Below are positions 15,693 to 24,503 of a stretch of 44,016 nucleotides of DNA, piece after piece. Each line of letters begins with the position of its first letter. Position 1 is the stretch's first letter. This stretch comes from Rhodoferax sp. (lineage in GTDB: Bacteria; Pseudomonadota; Gammaproteobacteria; Burkholderiales; Burkholderiaceae_C), in contig NZ_JAUYQD010000096.1 of the NCBI RefSeq assembly GCF_030697375.1, forward strand, positions 1 through 44,016, given 5' to 3'. Under the pieces are notes generated by a model. It was not told the origin of the DNA and ran no database searches. It saw only the letters and a list, made by a program, of their open reading frames with translations. The position numbers and the translations under genes were made by a program.

Positions 15693-16586
15693 ATGAACAC
15701 GATCCCCTCTCCGTCCGGCCCCGGCGCCCCCCGGTATGTCGTGGTGACCGGTGCAGGCTCCGGCATCGGCCAAGCCACCACGGCCCATTTGCTCGGTGCC
15801 GGGTACCGCGTGCTGGGCGGCGCCATCAGTGCGGACGAGGCCCACCGGCTGCAGGCCGAGTTCGGCCCGCAGTTCACGCCGCTGTGCATCGATGTGCGCG
15901 ACGAGCACAGCCTGGAGGCGGCTGCCGACCAGGTCGCCGCGCTGCTGGGCCCGCAGCGCCTGGCGGCCTTGCTGAACATTGCCGGTGTCATCGCCAACGG
16001 CCCGCTGGTGGACCTGAGCGCCAGCGAATTCAGCAACCTGCTGGCGGTCAACCTGGTGGGCATGCATGCGGCGACGCGCGCGTTTTTGCCGCTGCTGGGC
16101 AGCGACCCCGGGCGCCGTGGCGCACCGGGGCGCATCATCAACATCAGTTCCGCCAGCGGCACCCGAACCATGCCCTTCACCGGCGCCTACTCGGCCAGCA
16201 AGTTTGGGGTGGAGGCCTTGTCCACGGCGATGCGCCTGGAGTTCAGGCCGCTGGGGATTGACGTGGTGGTGGTTGCGCCCGGCCTCATCCACACCCCCAT
16301 GGCGGTCAAAATCGAAAGTGAGCTGCAAAAGCCGCCGTCCCTGGCGGTCTACCAACAGCCCTTGCAGCGGTTTTTGGAGCAGACCCGCCGGGCCACCCGC
16401 CAAGGCATCCCCCTGGAGCGGGTCGTGCGGGTGATTGCCGACGCCGTGGACCGGCCCCGCCCCCAAGCCCGCTACGCGATCCACCACCATTTTTTCCGGG
16501 ATGCCGTGCTGATGCGTGCCCTTCCCCTGCGGTGCCGGGATGCGCTGGTGGGCCGATTGCTCGGCCTGCACAAGAGCGCCCCATGA
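15693..16586 (+). CDS. Short-chain dehydrogenase/reductase
   Basis: 297 residues with the classical SDR layout: cofactor loop TGAGSGIG (19-26), NIAG strand (NIAGVIANGPLVDLS, near 91-105), catalytic serine in INISSASGTRTM and the YxxxK pair as Y166-SAS-K170. SDR enzymes oxidise or reduce alcohol/ketone groups with NAD(P). The C-terminal 60 residues extend beyond the core, as in the retinol-dehydrogenase-like or 11-beta-HSD-like group. It overlaps nothing and follows the MFS gene by 6 bases, in the same operon. The substrate is unknown. Confidence 0.9.
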   Translation: MNTIPSPSGPGAPRYVVVTGAGSGIGQATTAHLLGAGYRVLGGAISADEAHRLQAEFGPQFTPLCIDVRDEHSLEAAADQVAALLGPQRLAALLNIAGVIANGPLVDLSASEFSNLLAVNLVGMHAATRAFLPLLGSDPGRRGAPGRIINISSASGTRTMPFTGAYSASKFGVEALSTAMRLEFRPLGIDVVVVAPGLIHTPMAVKIESELQKPPSLAVYQQPLQRFLEQTRRATRQGIPLERVVRVIADAVDRPRPQARYAIHHHFFRDAVLMRALPLRCRDALVGRLLGLHKSAP

Positions 16587-16638
16587 TGTAGCCCGGATTG
16601 CGCACCCACCGAACCACCCTTTTTTCTGGAACCGCGAC

Positions 16639-17538
16639 ATGACTTTTTCCACCCCCATGCAAGCCCGGATGGCACTCGTTCTGCTGGCGCTGTGCGCCGC
16701 CATGCCGGCCCATGCTGACGCCACTGGCGTGCGTGTCACGCTCATCAAGACGGCCGATGCCCAGGTGCGCGAAGCCCTGCTGGTGGCCGGGGGCGACTGG
16801 TCCAAGGAACTTGTGCTCAACCACATTGCCGTGCTGGTCGAGCATCCCCGGTTCCCCGAGCAGCGCCTGATGTTCGATGCCGGCTTGAGCACCGCTGTGG
16901 AAACCGAACGCCAGACCAACCTGCACTGGCTGTACCGCCAATGGCCGCTGCTGTCCTACCAACATTTGAATCCTGCACGCCAGCAACTGCCCGCCGCGCT
17001 GCGGCCCAAGGTGATTGCGCTGTCGCACATCCATTGGGACCACGCCAGCGGCATCGCCGACTTTCCCGAGGCCGAGGTGTGGGCCGCGCCCGCCGAGCGT
17101 GTATTCGCGGAACGTGCCACGCCGCCCGCCGTGTTCCCCACCCAGGTGCGCAGCCAGGCCGCCCGGTGGAAGGACATGGTGTTCACCGCGCGGCCGCAGT
17201 GTGGCTTTGCGCAAAGCCAGGATGTGTATGGCGATGGCAGCGTGGTGCTGGTCTCCATGCCCGGCCACACGCCGGGTTCGGTGGGCCTGTGGGTCAGCAC
17301 CGGCCAGGGCCGCAAGCTGCTGTTTGTGGGCGATACCGTGTGGCTCAAACGCGCGGTGACGGAGCAGCTGGCCAAACCGCTGGTCTCCCGCAGCGCCGAC
17401 GCCCAGCCCGCGCAGGTGCGGGACCAGATCGAGCGCCTGGCGGACTGCGTGCGCCTGGACCCGGCGGTGGAGATCATCCCGGCACACGACGCGGCTGCCC
17501 AGGACGTGTTGGGGTATTTTCCCAACTGGGTGAACTAA
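16639..17538 (+). CDS. Exported MBL-fold metallo-hydrolase (lactonase-like)
   Basis: 299 residues from the ATG at 16639. The signal peptide runs to about residue 27 (MALVLLALCAAMPAHA), so the enzyme acts in the periplasm. The complete dinuclear zinc set is visible: HIHWDH in ALSHIHWDHASG near 128-133, PGHTPGS near 210-216, the bridging aspartate in VGDTVW and a late histidine in IIPAHD. The arrangement resembles N-acyl-homoserine lactonase-like and related metallo-hydrolases. The start at 16516 would overlap the SDR gene and lose the signal peptide. It follows the SDR gene by 52 bases and converges with the histidine kinase gene. Confidence 0.85.
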   Translation: MTFSTPMQARMALVLLALCAAMPAHADATGVRVTLIKTADAQVREALLVAGGDWSKELVLNHIAVLVEHPRFPEQRLMFDAGLSTAVETERQTNLHWLYRQWPLLSYQHLNPARQQLPAALRPKVIALSHIHWDHASGIADFPEAEVWAAPAERVFAERATPPAVFPTQVRSQAARWKDMVFTARPQCGFAQSQDVYGDGSVVLVSMPGHTPGSVGLWVSTGQGRKLLFVGDTVWLKRAVTEQLAKPLVSRSADAQPAQVRDQIERLADCVRLDPAVEIIPAHDAAAQDVLGYFPNWVN

Positions 17539-18858
17539 TCAACGCCCCTGTGCGGGCCCCGGCAAGGGCAGGACGATCCGGACAACCAGCCCGCCGCCGT
17601 TTCCCGGCGCCAGGTCAATGCACCCCCCATGGGCTTGCACCAGGTTTCTGGCAATCGACAGGCCCAGCCCCGTGCCGCCGGTGGACCGGCTGCGCGACGA
17701 CTCGGCCCGGAAGTAAGGTTCAAACACCTTTTCCAGCAGCTCCGTCGGCAGTCCGGGGCCGTTGTCGTGGACCTGGATCTCCACCGCATCGGTATGGTCC
17801 TGCAGCGTGATGCGCACCTGGGTTCCATAACGCAGCCCGTTGTCCACCACGTTTTGCAGCACACGCTCCAAGGCCCGGGGTGCCGCCGGAAAGGGGCGCG
17901 CGCAGTGGCCCGCAATCTGGCAGTCCTGCCCCAGATCCGTGGCCTGATCGACGATGCTCTGCACCAGGCGGTTGAGATCCACCGGCACCTTGGATTCCCG
18001 CAGTTGCTGGCTGCGGGCAAAATCCAGCCCCTCCTGGACCAGCCCCGCCATGGCGTCGACGTCCGCCTCCATCAGCGCACGTTGGTCGCTGGACTCGAAG
18101 GTGGCCAGCCGCAGCGTCAGCCGGGTCAATGGCGTCTTGAGGTCGTGGGAAATGGCCGCAAGAATTTGGCTGCGTTCCAGCAGTTGCCGGCGGATCGCCA
18201 CATGCATGGCATTGAAGGCGCGTGCGGCATCACGCACTTCCATCGGTCCGTCCGTGGACAGCGGCGCCGTCTCCACGTCATGCGCCAAGCGATTCGCCGC
18301 GTGCGTAAACACATCCAGTGGCCGCGTGGCCACGCGCACCGCAATCCAGGCGATCCAGAGCACCAGTGCCGATACGGCGGCAATGTACAGGGCGATGCCC
18401 ACAAAGGGCGGGCGGGTGGACGCCAGCGCCTGGTCAAAGTGCACCAGCACATCCTGCTGGGCATCCAGGGACAGGCGGATCGCGTCCGCAGCACCGGCCT
18501 TGACGATGGCCGATGCCATGGGCGGGGTGGCCGCCCACTTACGCACATCCAGCAGGATCAGCCGGAAATCTGCATGGTCGGATGCCGGTGTGGTGTCTGC
18601 AATGGACACCACCTGAAACCAGTAGCCACCACGGCGCATCTGCGCCGCCCGGAGCGCCCGCTCGGGTGGCGCAAGGCCGCGCAATTGGCCGTGGGCGTAC
18701 ACAATGTCCCTGGCAATGACTTCATTGCGCAAGCTGCGGGACTCAAAGCCGTGTCGCAACCCGGCTCCGCCAAAGCTCAGCACCTGGAGCGCGACCATGG
18801 CGCTCAGGAGGATGAGCAGCAAGCGGCCCTTGAGCGACATCCGGCGCAGCGGGTTCAC
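17539..18858 (-). CDS. Two-component sensor histidine kinase
   Basis: A 439-residue inner-membrane kinase. It has TM1 at about 12-32, a periplasmic domain of about 120 residues, TM2 at about 153-176, then a HAMP linker (ATRPLDVFTHAANRLAHDV). The HisKA dimerisation helix has phospho-acceptor H238 in AAISHDLKTPLTRL. The HATPase_c domain shows N box (NVVDNGLRYG), G1 (VHDNGPGLP) and G2 (GTGLGLSIARN). This EnvZ/QseC-like layout fits OmpR-type partners. Its start overlaps the stop of the response regulator gene by 4 bases (ATGA), so the two are one transcription unit. The signal is unknown; the neighbouring operon suggests an envelope condition. Confidence 0.93.
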   Translation of the reverse strand: MNPLRRMSLKGRLLLILLSAMVALQVLSFGGAGLRHGFESRSLRNEVIARDIVYAHGQLRGLAPPERALRAAQMRRGGYWFQVVSIADTTPASDHADFRLILLDVRKWAATPPMASAIVKAGAADAIRLSLDAQQDVLVHFDQALASTRPPFVGIALYIAAVSALVLWIAWIAVRVATRPLDVFTHAANRLAHDVETAPLSTDGPMEVRDAARAFNAMHVAIRRQLLERSQILAAISHDLKTPLTRLTLRLATFESSDQRALMEADVDAMAGLVQEGLDFARSQQLRESKVPVDLNRLVQSIVDQATDLGQDCQIAGHCARPFPAAPRALERVLQNVVDNGLRYGTQVRITLQDHTDAVEIQVHDNGPGLPTELLEKVFEPYFRAESSRSRSTGGTGLGLSIARNLVQAHGGCIDLAPGNGGGLVVRIVLPLPGPAQGR

Positions 18859-19628
18859 GGGCGTGGGCCCTGGGCGGCCGGGGGCGTCGGCGGTTCAGCA
18901 CACCACCGGACTTCCTTGCAAAACACATAACCCTCGTTGCGCAGGGTCTTGATGTACTCGGCTTCGCGTACATCGTCGCTCAGGTGCTTGCGCAAGCGCG
19001 ATACCCGCAGGTCAATCGAGCGGTTGAAGACATCGGCGTCCCGGCCTGCGGTGTGCACCAGCAGTTGGTCCCGTGTCACCACCTGCTGCGGATGGTCCAT
19101 CAAAAAGACGAGCAGCGAATATTCCGCCCTGTTGAATACCGAGACGGAACCGCTGCGGTGGATCAGGTGCCGCTCGACGGTGTCCAGGGTCCAGTCGCCA
19201 AAGGAGGCGTAGCGCAGCACTTCGGAGCGCACCTGGCCGGGCGGCAGCATGCGGGCGCGCCGCAGCACCGAACGGATGCGCGCAATGAGTTCGCGCGGGG
19301 CGAAAGGTTTGGACACGTAGTCGTCAGCCCCCAGCTCCAGGCCCACGATGCGGTCCACGTCGTCGCCCAATGCGGTCAGCATGACCACCGGGACCGCGCT
19401 GTGGTCACCGGACCGCAGCTCGCGAAACAGCGTCAGGCCGTCTTCCATCGGCAGCAGCAGGTCCAGCACGATCAAATCGACCGGTGACTGCTGCAGCAAT
19501 GCGCGCATCTCGCGCCCATTGGCGGCACAGCTCACCCGGAAGTCGTGTTTGCTCAGATGCCCGGCCAGCAGCGAGCGGATCTGGGCATCGTCATCAATGA
19601 TCAAGATGTGGTCAGGGCGAGCGTCCAT
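18855..19628 (-). CDS. OmpR/PhoB-type response regulator
   Basis: 257 residues from the ATG at 19626-19628. The receiver domain (7-120) has the acidic pair in IIDDDAQIRS, phospho-acceptor D56 in LIVLDLLLP and the lysine in VSKPFAPRELIARI. The C-terminal winged helix (about 140-235) ends in SIDLRVSRLRKHLSDD and the usual TLRNEGYVF. It is a DNA-binding partner of the following kinase. It is transcribed away from the DUF2141/ABC operon across 233 bases that hold an 11-base inverted repeat, so it probably controls that operon. Upstream in-frame ATGs (19670, 19739) precede residues not typical of the family. Confidence 0.93.
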   Translation of the reverse strand: MDARPDHILIIDDDAQIRSLLAGHLSKHDFRVSCAANGREMRALLQQSPVDLIVLDLLLPMEDGLTLFRELRSGDHSAVPVVMLTALGDDVDRIVGLELGADDYVSKPFAPRELIARIRSVLRRARMLPPGQVRSEVLRYASFGDWTLDTVERHLIHRSGSVSVFNRAEYSLLVFLMDHPQQVVTRDQLLVHTAGRDADVFNRSIDLRVSRLRKHLSDDVREAEYIKTLRNEGYVFCKEVRWCAEPPTPPAAQGPRP

Positions 19629-19726
19629 GCGGGTTGAGGCCTTGAGGGGATGGGGCGGGTGGAGGTTCATTCTACCGAGCGCTCCCCCGCCCACACCGGG
19701 CTCACCAGGGGCCCATGGGGTCCTGT

Positions 19727-19775
19727 TTTGTATCGCCATGTGTCATGCGCCGGCCCGGATACGGGGCGGTACAAA
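19727..19775. promoter_or_regulatory. Long-spaced inverted repeat upstream of the DUF2141/ABC operon
   Basis: TTTGTATCGCC (19727-19737) and GGCGGTACAAA (19765-19775) are inverted complements at 10 of 11 positions with 27 bases between. They lie midway in the 233-base divergent gap between the response regulator and DUF2141 genes. This is a candidate binding region for the adjacent response regulator or a transcript hairpin. OmpR-family sites are usually direct repeats, so the assignment is uncertain. Confidence 0.35.
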
Positions 19776-19861
19776 TCCCCGCCCTGCGGACAAGACCCGG
19801 CCGCGACGCGCTGGTGCAATGCATCTGCGTTATCGCATGCGTCCCACTTCAGGAAACCACC

Positions 19862-20320
19862 ATGAAAACCAACACACCCACATACCCACCCACATATGCA
19901 CGTTTCGCGCGCCACGCTGCCCGCTTGGCATGGGTTTGCGCTTCCAGCATCACTTGCGCCGCCGCCGCGGACTTGACGGTTGAAATCAGCGGCCACCGGT
20001 CCACCGAGGGCAAAGTGCGCGCCGCTTTGTACAAGGACAGCACCAGCTTCCCCGGTACGCCGCTGCGCGGAGTCGAAGGCCCGGCAAGCCAGGGCACGGT
20101 GGTGCTGACCTTCAAAGAGGTGCCGCCCGGTGCCTACGCCCTGTCCGCCTACCACGATGAAAACGGCAACGAAAAAATGGACCGCGGTTTGTTCAAGATC
20201 CCCAGCGAGCCGTATGGATTCAGCCGCGACGCGCGCGGAGACAAGGGGCCTCCCGAGTTCCGGGATGCCCAGATCGAGGTGCGCGACCCGGCCACCAAAA
20301 TCTCCATCAAACTGCGCTGA
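19862..20320 (+). CDS. DUF2141 family exported protein
   Basis: 152 residues from the ATG at 19862, with a longish signal peptide ending near ITCAAAA (about residue 36). The mature domain is DUF2141: LTVEISGHRSTEGKVRAALY at its start, then AYHDENGNEKMDRGLFKIPS with its conserved Asp/Asn loop and PYGFSRDARG. The HDENGNEKMD loop looks like a calcium-binding type turn. DUF2141 proteins are small periplasmic beta proteins of unknown role. It is the first gene of the operon; the next (ATPase) gene begins 14 bases after its stop. The function is unassigned. Confidence 0.85.
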   Translation: MKTNTPTYPPTYARFARHAARLAWVCASSITCAAAADLTVEISGHRSTEGKVRAALYKDSTSFPGTPLRGVEGPASQGTVVLTFKEVPPGAYALSAYHDENGNEKMDRGLFKIPSEPYGFSRDARGDKGPPEFRDAQIEVRDPATKISIKLR

Positions 20321-20334
20321 TGCGGGGAGCCTCT

Positions 20335-21045
20335 ATGCCTACCCCCCAGACGATTGTGCAAGTCCGCGGCGTGAGCAAACGTTACCAATTGGGCCATGTC
20401 CCGGTGGTGGCGCTTGCGGAGGTGAGCGCGGACATCCATGCCAACCGGTTTACCGTGATCAGCGGCCCGTCCGGCAGCGGCAAAAGCACTCTGCTCAACC
20501 TGATCGGCAGCCTGGATGTGCCAGACACCGGCAGCATCCGTGTCGGCAACGACCACCTGTCGTCGCTCAGCGATGACCAGCGCAGCCAATTTCGTGCGCG
20601 CCAGATCGGCTTTGTGTTCCAGTCCTTCAACCTGATCTCGGTGTTGAGCGCCATCGAAAACATCGAGTACCCCTTGCGTTTGACGGACACCCCGAAAGCG
20701 CAATCCCGTGCCCGTGCCAGCGAACTGCTGGCCGCCGTCGGCCTGGCAGGCAAGGGCCACCATTTGCCGTCCCAACTGTCGGGGGGCCAGCGTCAACGCG
20801 TCGCCATCGCCAGGGCGCTGGTGGCCCGCCCCGCCCTGGTGCTGGCCGATGAACCGACCGCCAACCTGGACCGTGCGACCGGCGAAGACATCATCCGCCT
20901 GATGCGGCGCATGCAGCACGACACCGGCACCACTTTTGTTTTTTCCTCCCACGATCCGGCGCTGCTGGAGGTGGCCGACGACCGCATTCACATCGTGGAC
21001 GGGCGCATTGATCGCGTCGAACCCGCATCGGAGACCTTGCCATGA
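20335..21045 (+). CDS. ABC transporter ATP-binding protein (LolD/MacB type)
   Basis: 236 residues with all nucleotide-binding motifs: Walker A GPSGSGKST near 43-51, Q-loop GFVFQSFNLI, signature LSGGQRQRVAIARAL near 145-159, Walker B LVLADEPTANLD and H-loop SSHDP. This is the MacB/LolD/FtsE branch, which powers FtsX-like permeases acting on the envelope rather than import of small solutes. The ATG at 20335 is preceded by GGGGAG; an earlier ATG (20320) overlapping the previous stop lacks such a site. Its stop overlaps the permease start by 4 bases (ATGA). Confidence 0.93.
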   Translation: MPTPQTIVQVRGVSKRYQLGHVPVVALAEVSADIHANRFTVISGPSGSGKSTLLNLIGSLDVPDTGSIRVGNDHLSSLSDDQRSQFRARQIGFVFQSFNLISVLSAIENIEYPLRLTDTPKAQSRARASELLAAVGLAGKGHHLPSQLSGGQRQRVAIARALVARPALVLADEPTANLDRATGEDIIRLMRRMQHDTGTTFVFSSHDPALLEVADDRIHIVDGRIDRVEPASETLP

Positions 21046-22439
21046 AACTTCTCAGTATTGCCTGGCGCAATATCCTGCGCAATCGCCGCCGTACGGCATT
21101 CACGCTTGCTGCCGTGGCGGTGGCGGCAACCGCCATGCTGCTGCTGGGTGGTTATGTCAAAGCCACCGTGCGCGCACTGGAGACCGACACGGTGCGCCAG
21201 GTCGGCCATTTGCAGATCATGGCCAAGGGGTTTTTAGAGTTTGGCCGTGGCAACGCGGGGCGTTTTGCCCTGCGCGACCATGAAGCGATTGCAGCGGCGC
21301 TGCGCGCCGACCCCGTGCTGCAATCCCTGCTGGTCACCGCCACGCCGGTGCTGCAAGTGCAGGGCGTCGTGGGGAATTACGCAGAGGGAACCTCGACCAA
21401 TTTCGCCGGCAGCGGCTGGGACCCGCAGGCGCGCAGTCGGATGCTGGAATGGGATGGCAACCACATGCGCCTGCCACCGGGCGCCGTGTTTATCAGCGAA
21501 GACAAGCCCCATGCCGGGGTCATTGGTGCCGGGTTGGCCCAGTTGCTGGGCATGTGCGAGGTGCTCGCCGTCAAGGACTGCGTGCCGGTGCGCCAAGCCA
21601 CGGTCGACGCCAGCGCACCGGTCATGGCCTCCGACCTTGCGCAATTGACACAGCGCGCGATGGAACCTGTCCGGGCGGAACCCGCAGCGCAAACCGTGTC
21701 GGTGGAGCTGATGTCCTCGGGTGCCACCGGCGCGCCGAATGTGGTGCGCATGGAGGTGCTGCGTGCCCAACGGCAAGGTGCACGCGAGTTCGACGCCATG
21801 TTCATCGGCATGCCCCTGGCGCTGGCGCAACGCCTGCTGTTTGGGCCCCAGGGCAAGGGCGCGTCCGCGGTGGTGCTGCAGCTCAAGGACAGCGGCGACA
21901 TGGAGCGCGCCAAGGCGCGTGTGCAAGCCGTCCTGGGAGCGCACGCCACGCCCCTGGAAGTACACGACTTTCACACGATCCAGCCCAATTTCGACCAAGT
22001 GGTGGCCATGTTCACGGCGATTTTTCGCTTCGTCACGGTGCTGATGGCGGTGGTGACGCTGTTTACGGTGGCTAACACCATCAACATGGCGGTCAATGAA
22101 CGCATCGGAGAGATCGGCAGCTTGCGTGCCATCGGCTTCACACAAGGGCATGTGCGCGGCATGTTCCTGATCGAAGGCGCATTGATCGGGGCCATCGGGG
22201 CCGGTGTGGGCGCCCTCAGCGCCATCGGGCTGGGGGAGTACGTGATCAACCGGAGCGGCTTGAGCTGGACGCCACCGGGGCGCAGCACCGCCGTGCCGAT
22301 TGCTGTCGATATTTTGGGCAACCCGGCGTTCATCGCCATGGCCATTGCGCTGTTCGCCCTGCTGGCCTGTGCCTCGTCCTGGTGGCCAGCGCGGCGCGCC
22401 TCGCGGCTCGAAATCGTGGAGGCACTGCGCCATGTTTAA
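21042..22439 (+). CDS. FtsX/MacB/LolC-type ABC permease
   Basis: A 465-residue inner-membrane protein. TM1 near 18-38 follows a WRNILRNRRRTAFT start typical of LolC/E and MacB. A large periplasmic domain of about 250 residues follows, then three C-terminal helices (about 315-345, 365-395, 420-445) forming the FtsX domain, with ERIGEIGSLRAIGFTQGHVRGMFLIEG as its coupling region. Such permeases are mechanotransmission or lipoprotein-extraction machines. With the ATPase they make one transporter; only one permease gene is present, so a homodimer is expected. The stop overlaps the next start by 8 bases. Confidence 0.9.
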   Translation: MKLLSIAWRNILRNRRRTAFTLAAVAVAATAMLLLGGYVKATVRALETDTVRQVGHLQIMAKGFLEFGRGNAGRFALRDHEAIAAALRADPVLQSLLVTATPVLQVQGVVGNYAEGTSTNFAGSGWDPQARSRMLEWDGNHMRLPPGAVFISEDKPHAGVIGAGLAQLLGMCEVLAVKDCVPVRQATVDASAPVMASDLAQLTQRAMEPVRAEPAAQTVSVELMSSGATGAPNVVRMEVLRAQRQGAREFDAMFIGMPLALAQRLLFGPQGKGASAVVLQLKDSGDMERAKARVQAVLGAHATPLEVHDFHTIQPNFDQVVAMFTAIFRFVTVLMAVVTLFTVANTINMAVNERIGEIGSLRAIGFTQGHVRGMFLIEGALIGAIGAGVGALSAIGLGEYVINRSGLSWTPPGRSTAVPIAVDILGNPAFIAMAIALFALLACASSWWPARRASRLEIVEALRHV

Positions 22440-23223
22440 GTTATTGCAACGCCGCCGCGTGGTCGCGTGGATGGGCGCAGCCTGTTGGGCCATGGTGGCC
22501 TGTCCCGCCAGTGCCGCGTCCCCGCAGGACATGCTGGCCGCCAGTGACGACATCCGCAACCCACCCAACAGCTTCTCGCTGCGCCTGGCGATCACCGAGT
22601 ACCGCCAGGGACGCCAGACCAACCATTCGACGCTGTCGGTCTATTCCAGTCCGTCCGAGTCTTCGGGTGACTTCCGCAACCTGGTGCGCATGGTGACGCC
22701 GATGCGCGATGCGGGCAAGCTGCTGCTGCGCAATGGTGGCGACCTGTGGTTCTACGACCCATCCAGCCGCGCCTCGGTGCGCATCTCGCCGCAACAGCGC
22801 CTGCTGGGCCAGGCGTCCAACGGCGATGTCATGACGACCCGGCTGGCCCGCAACTACACCGCCGAGTTGAAAGGGCCCGAGGAAGTGAAAGACGGCGATG
22901 GCGTGGTGCGCAAAACCCAGCGGCTGCTGCTGGTCGCGCAGCGGCCCGATGTGACGTATGCGCAGATCGAATACTGGATGGAGGACGGCACGCACCGCCC
23001 CGTCATGGCCAAGTACTACACCGCGGAGAACCGCTTGCTGAAATCGGCCTGGTTTCGCCGCTTCAAGCCCGCCCTGGGCGCGGTGCGGCCCACGGAAACC
23101 GTGATTGTGGACGGGCTGGATCCGCAATGGGTCACCGTCATGCAGTTGTCCGAATACACCCCACGAAAGATCCCCGAGCAATGGCTACAACGCGACTATT
23201 TGCCCCGATTCGCCGCCGACTGA
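22432..23223 (+). CDS. LolA-like outer membrane lipoprotein-sorting family protein
   Basis: 263 residues with a signal peptide (MFKLLQRRR, then hydrophobic to about ASA at 28). The mature part has the LolA-like fold of the lipoprotein-sorting family: DIRNPPNSFSLRLAITEY near its start, LVRMVTPMRDAGKLLLRNGGDLWFYDPSSR, and a WRRFK-type C-terminal strand region. Proteins of this family usually accompany FtsX or RND membrane proteins and are thought to carry lipids or lipoproteins across the periplasm. The gene starts inside the permease gene, and its last 43 bases overlap the next gene, so translation is tightly coupled. Confidence 0.87.
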   Translation: MFKLLQRRRVVAWMGAACWAMVACPASAASPQDMLAASDDIRNPPNSFSLRLAITEYRQGRQTNHSTLSVYSSPSESSGDFRNLVRMVTPMRDAGKLLLRNGGDLWFYDPSSRASVRISPQQRLLGQASNGDVMTTRLARNYTAELKGPEEVKDGDGVVRKTQRLLLVAQRPDVTYAQIEYWMEDGTHRPVMAKYYTAENRLLKSAWFRRFKPALGAVRPTETVIVDGLDPQWVTVMQLSEYTPRKIPEQWLQRDYLPRFAAD

Positions 23224-24479
23224 GCGCCTGCGTGCTGGCCGTCTTCGCCAGCCAGGGCGCGCTGGCGCAGGCGCCGCCCGATCTGGACCCGGCGCAATTC
23301 CAGGTGGCAGAGCAGGAGGAGGCCGCTGCGACGGCGCTGGGCATCAAAGCCAGCATCGGCCTGGACGCCTGGGACCGCCGCCGCGCGGTGGACGGCGTGG
23401 CGGACGCCGGTATGCGTTCGGTGCTGGACCTGCGCCGGGAGTGGCATCTGGGCAGCGGCTGGAGCGCCACGTTTTCTGGCCGGCTTGAAGGGACCGGTGA
23501 TGGCCACACCGGCACCGTGCACAAGGCCTTGCGCGAAGCCTATGTCGCCAAACGCATGGGGGATTCGCTGTTTGTCGATGTCGGCCGGATCAACCTGCGC
23601 AGCGGCGTGGCCAGCGGCTTCAACCCGACGGATTGGCTGCGCGAGGCCGCTGCCCTGCCACAGACCACCCAGAACCCGGTGAGCCTGCGCGAAAACCGCC
23701 TGGGCACCGTGATGCTGCGGCTGCAGGCCATCGAAAACTGGGGCGCGGTGCAGCTGGCCGTGGTTCCCCATCTGGCCCAGCAAGAAGATGGAGCGTCCCC
23801 CGACGGCTTGGCATGGGAACGCACCAACGACGACAAGGCCCTGCATGTGCGCGTGGCACCCCAGCTCAATGATGCCCTCAGCCTGGACCTGCTGGCCTAC
23901 GCCCGGGAAAACCGCCACCCCCAGTGGGGCCTCAACCTGACCTCGGTGCTGCACAGCGCGTTGATCGCACACGCCGAGTTGGCGACCGGCCTGCGGGAGG
24001 GGCTGGCCGCGCCCGGGGTGGCGCCATCGACGCACATGCAGCAACGCGTCGCCGCCGGGTTCAACTGGACGACGCCCCAGGGCACCGTCCTCACCGTGGA
24101 GCGGCACAGCGCCACCGACGCACTGAACCCGCAGGATTGGGAGGCCTGGCGGCTTGCCACGGACCGGCCGACCCTGCGCGGCCTGGCGCAATTGCGCACG
24201 CAACGCAGCGATTTGCAGGAGCCCCTGGTGCGCGACGCCTGGTTTTTCCGGGCCGCCGTGACGGGCCTGTCCGAGCGGGCCAATGTCGATCTGGGGGCCT
24301 TCGTGCGCCTCAATGCCTATGACCACAGCGCGCTGTGGCAGGTGGACGGCGCCTGGCATGTGCGCCCCCGCGTGTCGGTCTACGCCAGCCTGGGCGGATT
24401 TGTCGGCACCTCACTGTCGGAATTCGGCGCCAACCCGACACGCACGCTGATGTCGGTGCGGCTGGAAACGGTTTTTTAA
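23181..24479 (+). CDS. Putative outer-membrane beta-barrel protein
   Basis: 432 residues from the ATG at 23181, with a signal peptide ending near GALA (residue 29). The mature protein is rich in alternating strands and aromatic residues. RINLRSGVASGFNPTDWLRE near 135-155 resembles a segment of DUF1302-like or alginate-export-like porins, and the final residues VRLETVF end in phenylalanine, the BAM signal of outer-membrane proteins. It starts 43 bases inside the LolA-like gene. It could be the outer-membrane end of a transfer path fed by the ABC permease and the LolA-like carrier. I do not recognise a named family. Confidence 0.75.
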   Translation: MATTRLFAPIRRRLSACVLAVFASQGALAQAPPDLDPAQFQVAEQEEAAATALGIKASIGLDAWDRRRAVDGVADAGMRSVLDLRREWHLGSGWSATFSGRLEGTGDGHTGTVHKALREAYVAKRMGDSLFVDVGRINLRSGVASGFNPTDWLREAAALPQTTQNPVSLRENRLGTVMLRLQAIENWGAVQLAVVPHLAQQEDGASPDGLAWERTNDDKALHVRVAPQLNDALSLDLLAYARENRHPQWGLNLTSVLHSALIAHAELATGLREGLAAPGVAPSTHMQQRVAAGFNWTTPQGTVLTVERHSATDALNPQDWEAWRLATDRPTLRGLAQLRTQRSDLQEPLVRDAWFFRAAVTGLSERANVDLGAFVRLNAYDHSALWQVDGAWHVRPRVSVYASLGGFVGTSLSEFGANPTRTLMSVRLETVF

Positions 24480-24503
24480 CACCCCCCACCACAAGGAATT
24501 TTT

